Source: Streptomyces aureocirculatus | Lineage (GTDB): Bacteria > Actinomycetota > Actinomycetes > Streptomycetales > Streptomycetaceae | Assembly (NCBI RefSeq): GCF_000720475.1 | Contig: NZ_JOAP01000030.1 | Location: forward strand, 1 to 64,000 | Length of the DNA stretch: 64,000 bases | Reading direction: 5' to 3' | Made by a program: the position numbers and the translations under genes | Part shown: piece by piece, positions 25,745-32,400 of the stretch | Position numbering within the stretch: position 1 is the first letter of the stretch | Layout of the letters: every line of letters begins with the position of its first letter | Notes under the pieces: model-generated | Database searches by the model: none | Seen by the model: only the letters and a program-made list of their open reading frames with translations | Told to the model about the DNA's origin: nothing

Positions 25745-26515
25745 ATGGCCGCGGCGCAGGTACTGAAGTCGGAGTGGACCAAGATCCGCTCGGTCTCCTC
25801 CACGGTGTGGACGCTCGGTCTCGCCCTCGTCGTCACGATCGCCCTCGGCCTGCTCATCAGCATCCTGTCGAAGAACGACTACGACAGCCTCAGCCGCGAG
25901 GACAAGATCACCTTCGATCCGACCTACATCAGCTTCGCCGGGATGTCCCTCGGCCAGCTCGCCATGATCGTCTTCGGTGTCCTGGTGGTCTCGAACGAGT
26001 ACAGCACCGGCATGATCCGCACCTCGCTCGCCGCGGTCCCGCAGCGCGCCACCTTCCTCTTCGGCAAGATCGCCGTCGCCACCGTGCTCGCGTTCCTCGT
26101 CGGCCTCGCCACCAGCTTCCTCACGTTCTTCATCGGCCAGGCGATGCTCGGCGAGTACAAGGCGCAGATCGGCGACCCGGGCGTGCTGCGCGCCGTCATC
26201 GGGGGCGCGCTCTACATGACGCTCATCGCGATGTTCTCGATGGGCGTCGCCGCCATGCTGCGCAGCCCGATGCTTTCCCTCGGCATCCTGATGCCGTTCT
26301 TCTTCCTGATCTCCAGCATCCTCGGCAACGTCGAGGCGACGAAGAAGATCGGCCGTTTTCTGCCCGACCAGGCCGGCAGCAAGATCATGCAAGTCAAGTC
26401 GCCCTTCGACGACGACACCCCGTACGGCCCCTGGGGCGGTCTCGCGATCATGGTGGCGTGGACGGCGGCGGCGCTGATCGGCGGTTACGTACTGCTCAAG
26501 AAGCGGGACGCGTAA
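25745..26515 (+). CDS. ABC-2 type permease (pair 1)
   Basis: This 256-residue membrane protein has about six hydrophobic segments. The opening AAQVLKSEWTKIRSVSSTVWTLGLALVVTI is typical of ABC-2 permeases in actinomycetes. The conserved VVSNEYSTGMIRTSLAAVPQR matches the cytoplasmic coupling loop. The C-terminus is LLKKRDA. It starts 2 bases after its ATPase. The last codons and the stop are tandemly repeated downstream (26498-26560). Confidence 0.9.
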   Translation: MAAAQVLKSEWTKIRSVSSTVWTLGLALVVTIALGLLISILSKNDYDSLSREDKITFDPTYISFAGMSLGQLAMIVFGVLVVSNEYSTGMIRTSLAAVPQRATFLFGKIAVATVLAFLVGLATSFLTFFIGQAMLGEYKAQIGDPGVLRAVIGGALYMTLIAMFSMGVAAMLRSPMLSLGILMPFFFLISSILGNVEATKKIGRFLPDQAGSKIMQVKSPFDDDTPYGPWGGLAIMVAWTAAALIGGYVLLKKRDA

Positions 26516-26560
26516 CCGAAGAAGCGGGTCGTGCGACCGAAGAAGCGGGTCGCGTAGCCG
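26498..26560 (+). repeat. Three 21-bp repeats spanning the permease stop
   Basis: Units at 26498-26518, 26519-26539 and 26540-26560 share AAGAAGCGGG(A/T)CG. The first contains the last codons (KKRDA) and TAA. The second would read KKRVVRP and the third KKRVA then TAG. They look like duplications of the gene's own 3' end. Confidence 0.88.
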
Positions 26561-26671
26561 AAAGTCGAGATTTTACCTGGCCTTGGCCGGAACCGTCAGC
26601 TCACAGATATCCTCCTAACCCTTACGGGGGCGTGTGCCCCGACGTCCTGAACCATTCGATGGGTGCGGAGA

Positions 26672-27871
26672 ATGATCGAGGCAGTCGGCCTGACGAAGCG
26701 CTACGGCGCCAAGACAGCCGTGTACAACCTTTCCTTCCAGGTGCGGCCCGGCACCGTGACCGGCTTCCTCGGCCCCAACGGGTCCGGCAAGTCGACGACG
26801 ATGCGCATGATCCTCGGGCTCGACGCACCCTCGCAGGGGCAGGTGACCATCGGTGGCTACCCGTACCGGAAGCTGCCGAACGCGCCCCGCCAGGTGGGCG
26901 CCCTGCTCGACGCCAAGGCGGTGCACGGCGGCCGGCACGCCCGCAACCACCTGCTGTGCCTGGCGCAGCTCTCCGGCATCCCGGCCCGGCGCGTGGACGA
27001 GGTGCTCGGTGTCGTGGGCCTCCAGGACGTGGCGAGGAAGCGGTCCAAGGGCTTCTCGCTCGGCATGGGCCAGCGCCTCGGCATCGCCGCCGCGCTGCTC
27101 GGCGACCCGCAGGTGCTGCTCTTCGACGAGCCGGTCAACGGCCTCGACCCCGAGGGCATCCTCTGGGTGCGCAACCTGATGAAGTCGCTCGCCGCCGAGG
27201 GGCGCACCGTCTTCGTCTCCTCGCACCTGATGAGCGAGATGGCCCTCACCGCCGAGCACCTGATCGTCATCGGCCGCGGCCAGTTGCTCGCGGACATGAG
27301 CGTCACGGACTTCATCTCGGCCAACTCCGCCGACTTCGCCCGGGTCCGCACCCCGGAGACCGAGCCGCAGCAGCGCGAGAAGCTGACCGCCGCGCTCACC
27401 GAGGCCGGCGGCCAGGTCCTGCCCGAGCAGGACGGCGCGCTGCGTGTCATGGGCCTGCCGCTGCCCCGCATCAGCGACCTCGCGCACGGCGCGGACGTCC
27501 GCCTGTGGGAGCTCTCGCCGCACCAGGCCTCCCTGGAGGAGGCGTACATGCGCATGACGCAGGGTGCCGTCGACTACCGCTCGACCGTCGACCAGCGCGC
27601 GGGCCTGCAACAGCAGCTCCCGCCCGGCGCCGTGCCGCAGCCGCAGCCGCCCGTGCCCGGCCAGGGCCAGCCCAACTGGTACGCCCCGCCGTCGCCGCAG
27701 CAGGGCGGCCAGCCGTTCGCGATGCCGCAGGGCGCGCCCGCCGCACCGCCCGCCCCCGCCGACGCGAACCCGTACGCCGCGGCGCCCCAGGCCCCGGCCG
27801 CCGCCCCCTCCCCGGCCGAGCACGCCACCGACAACACCGGCACCACCGACAACAAGGACGCGCCCCGATGA
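26672..27871 (+). CDS. ABC transporter ATP-binding protein (pair 2)
   Basis: This is a 399-residue paralogue of the ATPase at 24729, with near-identical motifs: GPNGSGKST, GFSLGMGQRLGIAAALLGDP, VLLFDEPVNGLDPEG and SSHLMSEMALTAEHL. From about residue 300 the tail is long and rich in Gln, Pro and Ala and is probably disordered. An in-frame GTG at 26663 is possible, but the ATG at 26672 matches the paralogue's start MIE. No good ribosome site precedes either. The stop overlaps the next ATG by 4 bases (ATGA). Confidence 0.88.
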   Translation: MIEAVGLTKRYGAKTAVYNLSFQVRPGTVTGFLGPNGSGKSTTMRMILGLDAPSQGQVTIGGYPYRKLPNAPRQVGALLDAKAVHGGRHARNHLLCLAQLSGIPARRVDEVLGVVGLQDVARKRSKGFSLGMGQRLGIAAALLGDPQVLLFDEPVNGLDPEGILWVRNLMKSLAAEGRTVFVSSHLMSEMALTAEHLIVIGRGQLLADMSVTDFISANSADFARVRTPETEPQQREKLTAALTEAGGQVLPEQDGALRVMGLPLPRISDLAHGADVRLWELSPHQASLEEAYMRMTQGAVDYRSTVDQRAGLQQQLPPGAVPQPQPPVPGQGQPNWYAPPSPQQGGQPFAMPQGAPAAPPAPADANPYAAAPQAPAAAPSPAEHATDNTGTTDNKDAPR

Positions 27872-28860
27872 CCACGCCTCCGACTCCGCAGCAGCCGCAG
27901 GCGCAGCCCCAGCAGCCCCAGGCCCCGCACGCCCCGGCCCCCGCACCGCAGCCCCAGGGGGCCTACGCGGGTGCCGTGGCCGCGCCGCAAGGCCCTCCGG
28001 CCATGGTGCCCGCGCCGCCGCCCGCGCCCGCCGCGCCGGCCCCGCCGTCGGCCTGGCAGCAGGCGATGAACAACGCCTACACCTCGCCGATCCCGGTCAC
28101 GAAGACCAACATCGGGCACGCCCTCGCCTCCGAGTGGACGAAGATCAAGTCGGTCCGCTCCACGGTGTGGACGCTGAGCATCTTCCTGATCCTGGTCATC
28201 GGCATCGGCCTGCTCGCGGTCGCGAACACACAGTCCGACGACTACCAGGACGTGCCGTTCACCGTCCCGGCGTTCTTCGGCCTGATGCTCGGCCAGATCT
28301 GCCTGATCACGCTGGGCGTCCTGGTGACCTCGTCCGAGTACGGCACGGGCATGATCCGCACCACCTTCACCGCGTCGCCGCAGCGCTACCGCGTCCTCGC
28401 CGCGAAGGCCCTGATCTTCTTCGTGGTCGCCTTCGTCGCGTCCGCGGGCTCGATCCTGCTGGTGGGCCTGATGGCGTCGGGCGCGCACAGCGGCCCGGAG
28501 GCGGGCGACATCCCGTGGGCGGGCTCGGTCTTCAAGGGCGCCCTGTACGTCTCGCTGCTCGGCGTGCTCGCGCTCGCCGTCGGCTCCATGCTGCGCCACT
28601 CCGCCGGTGCCATCACGACGATGCTCGGCGTGGTCCTCGTACCGGCGATCCTGCCGGGCTTCCTGAACATCTGGGAGAGCACCGCGAAGCTCGGCGACAA
28701 GATGGCCGACTACAACGCCATCAACTCGCTCGCCAAGATCTTCCGGATCGACGGCATCGACAGCAGCAGCACCGGGAACTCACAACTGGTGCTGCTCGTC
28801 GTCATCACGGCCGCCGCCGTCGCCGGCGCCTTCGCGCTCCTGGAGAAGCGCGACGTCTGA
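27868..28860 (+). CDS. ABC-2 type permease with long Pro/Gln-rich N-terminus (pair 2)
   Basis: This 330-residue permease begins with a ~80-residue cytoplasmic extension rich in Pro, Gln and Ala. The conserved region NIGHALASEWTKIKSVRSTVWTLSIFLI follows, then about six membrane segments and VTSSEYGTGMIRTTFTASPQR. It ends LLEKRDV. The extension is absent from the first permease and mirrors the Pro/Gln tail of its own ATPase, so the two may interact through low-complexity regions; that is speculative. Translation is coupled to the ATPase by ATGA. Confidence 0.9.
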   Translation: MTTPPTPQQPQAQPQQPQAPHAPAPAPQPQGAYAGAVAAPQGPPAMVPAPPPAPAAPAPPSAWQQAMNNAYTSPIPVTKTNIGHALASEWTKIKSVRSTVWTLSIFLILVIGIGLLAVANTQSDDYQDVPFTVPAFFGLMLGQICLITLGVLVTSSEYGTGMIRTTFTASPQRYRVLAAKALIFFVVAFVASAGSILLVGLMASGAHSGPEAGDIPWAGSVFKGALYVSLLGVLALAVGSMLRHSAGAITTMLGVVLVPAILPGFLNIWESTAKLGDKMADYNAINSLAKIFRIDGIDSSSTGNSQLVLLVVITAAAVAGAFALLEKRDV

Positions 28861-28955
28861 CGCGTACGTACCTGGTGCGGACGTCCCAGGCGTACGACCA
28901 GGTACGGGCGTACGACCAGGTACGAGCGTCCGAGGCGTACGTGCCTAGTACCGCG
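28861..28955. repeat. GCGTACGACCAGGTACG-type tandem repeats
   Basis: Two close copies of GCGTACGACCAGGTACG and three degenerate ones follow the second permease. They contain many GTAC palindromes. The minus-strand gene at 28945 ends inside the array. Confidence 0.7.
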
Positions 28956-29298
28956 GAGCGTTACGGGACCGCTGCACCCGCGAGGTGCGGCGGTCCTTGG
29001 CGTTCCAGCACGCCGTGTGCCAGTGTCTGCGCTCGTCCACGCCGGAGTGCTCGGCCCAGGCCACCACGTGCGCGAGCCGGGCGGGGATCTCCTGGTCGCA
29101 GCCGGGGCAGCGGTAGGTCTTGCCGCCGGTGCTCGCGCCCGCCACATGCCGTACGCTCCACTCCTCGCCCTGCCAGCGCTCGGTGCGCCGGAAGCCGCCG
29201 TAGCGGCCGCCCGGCGGACCCGCGTCGTCGTCGGCGTGGGCGCCCCGGCCCGGCCTGAGATCTCCGGTGCCCTTCGGGCGATTACGGCGCGGCGACAC
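28945..29298 (-). CDS. Small Cys/His-rich protein of unknown function
   Basis: This is a 117-residue basic protein. Residues after about 50 carry a likely zinc site: CPGC, then His (AHVVAWAEH), then HWHTACW. The RYGGFRRTERWQGEEWSVRHVAG stretch is well conserved, as far as I recall, in Streptomyces proteins annotated loosely as ATP/GTP-binding; no P-loop is visible, so that label is not supported. I chose GTG 29298 (SPRRNRPKG) for its GAGG site; the open frame extends to 29493 with no conserved sequence. Nucleic-acid or metal binding is plausible but unproven. Confidence 0.7.
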   Translation of the reverse strand: MSPRRNRPKGTGDLRPGRGAHADDDAGPPGGRYGGFRRTERWQGEEWSVRHVAGASTGGKTYRCPGCDQEIPARLAHVVAWAEHSGVDERRHWHTACWNAKDRRTSRVQRSRNAPRY

Positions 29299-29509
29299 GG
29301 GACACCTCACGGGTCTGGGGAACGGACGGGCGTACGCCCAGCCTACGCATCGCGCGGACGGGTACCCGTCCGCCGCCGGCCCCCGCAGGGACCCCCGTGC
29401 CACGCAGAAAATCTGCCAATCTGCACGCCAAGCCGTGCCCTTGGCACTTGTCCCGCGTTGTTGCCGGTAGGGGAATGCCTGCGTCGGCGTCAAGGAGGCA
29501 GGAAGTTCG

Positions 29510-30598
29510 ATGCGCTTAGGAACATTTGTGTTGGCGGCCCAGTTCCCGGGCCAGGGTCATGGGGAGGCTCTGCACCGCGCGCTGCGGTCCGTGGAAATGG
29601 CCGAGGAAGCGGGCCTGGATTCCGCCTGGCTGGCCGAGCACCACTTCGTGCCGTACGGCACTTGTCCCTCCGCGATCACCCTCGCGGCCCTGCTGCTCGG
29701 GCGCACCCGGCGCATCCGCGTCGGCACCGCCGTGAGCGTACTGCCCACGGCCCACCCGGTGGCCCTGGGCGAGCAGGCGGCCCTGCTGCACCTCACCTCC
29801 GGCGGGCGCTTCTCGCTGGGCGTGGGGCGCGGCGGTCCCTGGGTGGACCTGGAGGTGTTCGGCACCGGCATCGAGGCGTACGAGAAGGGGTTCCCGGACT
29901 CCCTCGACCTGCTGCTCCGCTGGCTCAGCGGGGTGCCGCGGGTGGCAGGGCCCGGCGGCCGCTTCGCGTTCCGCGACGTCGCGGTCGTACCGCTGCCGCA
30001 GGAGGAGCTGCCCACGGCGACGGGCCCGTTCCCGGATCTGCCCGCCGCCCCCGAGCGGTCCGGCTCACCGGCGACGGCGGGCCCGGAGGTCGTGGTCGCG
30101 TGCACCTCGCCGTCCAGTGTCAGGCTCGCCGCGGCCCGCGGACTGCCGATGCTTCTCGGCATGCACGTGGGCGACGAGGAGAAGGCCGAAATGGTGGCCT
30201 TGTGGAATCGGCACGCCCGCGCCACCGGACACACACCGGACGAGGTGGCGCACGCCGCGCACGTCTCGGCCGGAGTGGTGCAGATCGCGGACCGTCCCCT
30301 GGAGGCGGCCGAAACGCTCACCAAGGCCATGCCCGGCTGGCTGAAGCACGGCCTTGACGCCCATGTCACGGTCGACGGTCGCCTCCGCTCCATGCGGGAC
30401 CCGCTGGCGTACACGGAGTTGCTGTGCGGCATCCACCCCGTGGGGACGCCACAGGTGTGCGCGGACCGGCTGGCGGCGACGTCGGAGCGCACGGGCATCA
30501 CGCGCTTCGCGCTCCTGGTGGAGGGCTCGGGCGATCTGACGACGACGGAGGAGAACGTACGCCGTCTCGGCCTGGAAGTACTGCCTCAGCTCAAGTGA
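29510..30598 (+). CDS. LLM-class flavin-dependent oxidoreductase
   Basis: This 362-residue luciferase-like (beta/alpha)8 protein begins MRLGTFVLAAQFPGQGHGEAL. Family features include EEAGLDSAWLAEHHFVPYG near residue 40, RIRVGTAVSVLP near 75 and LHLTSGGRFSLGVGRGG near 100. The flavin (FMN or F420) and substrate cannot be told from sequence. The ATG at 29510 has a strong AGGAGG site. It stands alone on the plus strand. Confidence 0.87.
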   Translation: MRLGTFVLAAQFPGQGHGEALHRALRSVEMAEEAGLDSAWLAEHHFVPYGTCPSAITLAALLLGRTRRIRVGTAVSVLPTAHPVALGEQAALLHLTSGGRFSLGVGRGGPWVDLEVFGTGIEAYEKGFPDSLDLLLRWLSGVPRVAGPGGRFAFRDVAVVPLPQEELPTATGPFPDLPAAPERSGSPATAGPEVVVACTSPSSVRLAAARGLPMLLGMHVGDEEKAEMVALWNRHARATGHTPDEVAHAAHVSAGVVQIADRPLEAAETLTKAMPGWLKHGLDAHVTVDGRLRSMRDPLAYTELLCGIHPVGTPQVCADRLAATSERTGITRFALLVEGSGDLTTTEENVRRLGLEVLPQLK

Positions 30599-30675
30599 GG
30601 GGAAGGGGTGCTGCGTGAGGGGCTGCCGCCCCGGTACTGAAACACCTCCCGCGTACGGAGCGGCAGCAACCGGGC

Positions 30676-31068
30676 TCAGCAGTCCCGAAGTTCGGGTGAC
30701 TGGTTCAGCAACTGACCACGGATGGACGTGAACTTCGCCAGCCTGTCGTCCACGGAGCCGTCCAGGGGGAACACCGCCACACGGTGGCAGTTCTGGAAGG
30801 CCAGGCGGACCCCGAAGTGGCGCTGCAGGGCGCCGCGAATCGCGTCACTCGCGAGCGCGCGCAGCAACTGACCGCGCGCCTGCTCGTCCGGCGGGGGCGT
30901 CTGGTTGTCGGCGAATTCACCGCCGTCGACCTTTAGCTGGGCCACCAGGGAGCTGATCATCTCCCATGCGTAAGGCAGGGAGGTCCGGACGCAGTCGACG
31001 AAAGCTGCTTCGTCGACCTCGCCTCGCTCGGCCTGTTCCAACAGTGCCGGTGAGACGTCGAGCGACAT
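30676..31068 (-). CDS. SCO5389-family small conserved protein
   Basis: This 130-residue soluble acidic protein begins [38 protein letters not shown]. It resembles a family known in Streptomyces only by the locus SCO5389. ATG 31068 follows GAGGAG; an upstream open frame to 31188 has no conserved content. The sequence is mostly alpha-helical without metal or nucleotide motifs. It lies near nucS in an order I recall as conserved. Function is unknown. Confidence 0.8.
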   Translation of the reverse strand: MSLDVSPALLEQAERGEVDEAAFVDCVRTSLPYAWEMISSLVAQLKVDGGEFADNQTPPPDEQARGQLLRALASDAIRGALQRHFGVRLAFQNCHRVAVFPLDGSVDDRLAKFTSIRGQLLNQSPELRDC

Positions 31069-31346
31069 GGGTTCTCCTCTCGCACCCCCAGGGAGCAGGG
31101 GCCAACGGACAGGGAAGGAGCTCGCATACGCAGCGTGCACGTGCGACGACCTCCTGCTTCTACGGTAGGCAACGGCCCGGGCCCGCACCAGGAGATTGGG
31201 CGCATAACCGGCCAGGTTCGAACAGGTTCATCGGCGGACAAGTGGTGCGGCCCCCAAGGCGTCCTGAGCGGGGTCGAGGCGTTCACGAGCGCCCGCGGGG
31301 GCACGGGATTCGCTGGAGCACCCCGGGTCGAGTAGCGTTGCCGACC
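31069..31346. other. Divergent gap between the SCO5389-type gene and nucS
   Basis: No gene is supported in these 278 bases. TAGCGT at 31333-31338 could be a -10 box for nucS 8 bases before its ATG. Short ORFs here lack coding features. Confidence 0.35.
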
Positions 31347-32018
31347 ATGCGTCTCGTCATCGCCCGCTGCTCCGTGGACTACGCGGGCAGGCTCACCGCC
31401 CATCTCCCGTCGGCTCCCCGCCTGATCCTCGTCAAGGCGGACGGAAGCGTCTCCATCCACGCCGACGACCGGGCCTACAAGCCCCTCAACTGGATGTCGC
31501 CGCCGTGCACCCTCAAGGAGGGCACGGGCGACGACGCCGGTGTGTGGACCGTCATCAACAAGGCGGGGGAGAAGCTCATCATCACCATGGAGGAAGTCCT
31601 CCACGACTCCTCGCACGAGCTGGGCGTGGACCCCGGGCTCATCAAGGACGGCGTGGAAGCGCACCTCCAGGAGCTGCTCGCCGACCGGATCGAGACACTG
31701 GGCGAGGGATACTCACTGATTCGCCGCGAGTACATGACGGCGATCGGACCGGTCGACATCCTCTGCCGCGACGCCGACGGGCAGACGGTCGCTGTGGAGA
31801 TCAAGCGGCGCGGCGAGATCGACGGCGTCGAGCAACTGACGCGCTATCTGGAGCTGTTGAACCGCGACCCGCACCTGGCTCCGGTCAAGGGCGTCTTCGC
31901 CGCGCAGGAGATCAAGCCCCAGGCACGCGTCCTGGCCACGGACCGCGGCATCCGCTGCACGGTCCTCGACTACAACGCGATGCGCGGCATCGAGGACGAC
32001 AAGCTGCGCCTCTTCTGA
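31347..32018 (+). CDS. nucS: Endonuclease NucS (EndoMS), non-canonical mismatch repair
   Basis: This 223-residue mismatch-specific endonuclease replaces MutS/MutL in actinobacteria. It has an N-terminal dimerisation/DNA-binding domain and a C-terminal PD-(D/E)XK-type nuclease. The catalytic core is visible as VDILCRD (Asp137) and VEIKRRG (Glu151, Lys153). The C-terminus DDKLRLF fits the beta-clamp-binding tail. No clear Shine-Dalgarno precedes ATG 31347. A 23-base tandem repeat array begins at the stop codon. Confidence 0.95.
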   Translation: MRLVIARCSVDYAGRLTAHLPSAPRLILVKADGSVSIHADDRAYKPLNWMSPPCTLKEGTGDDAGVWTVINKAGEKLIITMEEVLHDSSHELGVDPGLIKDGVEAHLQELLADRIETLGEGYSLIRREYMTAIGPVDILCRDADGQTVAVEIKRRGEIDGVEQLTRYLELLNRDPHLAPVKGVFAAQEIKPQARVLATDRGIRCTVLDYNAMRGIEDDKLRLF

Positions 32019-32250
32019 GCCGGAGGCGACGGCTTCGCTGAGCCGGAGGCGACGGCTCCGCCGAGACGGAAGCCATGGCTTCGCTGAACCGGAGGCCACG
32101 GCTCCACTGAGCCGGAGGCGACGGCTCCGCCGAGACGGAAGCCATGGCTTCGCTGAACCGGAGGCCACGGCTCCACTGAGCCGAACGCCACGGCTCCGCC
32201 GAGACGGAAGCCACCGCTTCGCTGAGCCGAACGCCATGGCTTCGCCGACC
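32013..32250. repeat. 23-bp tandem repeat array beginning at the nucS stop
   Basis: About ten 23-base units, of the general form TCGCTGAGCCGGAGGCGACGG followed by CT, run from the last codons of nucS. Several units keep the TGA and alternate between CCGGAGGC and CGGAAGCC variants, so a higher-order unit of about 69-92 bases is present. No gene lies in the 382 bases between nucS and the next stop. Confidence 0.85.
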
Positions 32251-32261
32251 CGACAGGCCCA

Positions 32262-32291
32262 AGGGCCGGACTCCCCCGGGAGTCCGGCCCT
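32262..32291. terminator. Bidirectional terminator hairpin
   Basis: A perfect 14-base-pair stem (32262-32275 with 32278-32291) has almost no loop. It lies between the convergent nucS and the minus-strand NTPase gene, so it may end both transcripts. Confidence 0.8.
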
Positions 32292-32294
32292 CGC

Positions 32295-32382
32295 GCATGC
32301 CCGCATGCCCGCATGCCCGCATGCCCGCATGCCCGCATGCCCGCATGCCCGCATGCCCGCATGCCCGCATGCCCGCATGCCG
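32295..32382. repeat. 8-bp GCATGCCC microsatellite
   Basis: Ten exact copies of GCATGCCC run from 32295 to 32374, followed by one GCATGCCG. Each copy holds the palindrome GCATGC. The array ends 18 bases before the NTPase stop codon. Confidence 0.95.
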
Positions 32383-32400
32383 TCCGGGCGGCCGCGCGTG

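Noticed and set aside
32295..32382. Possible CRISPR or coding repeat (MPACPHAR-type peptide)
   Set aside because: It is a plain 8-base microsatellite. The peptide ORFs over it arise from the repeat and have no start signals.
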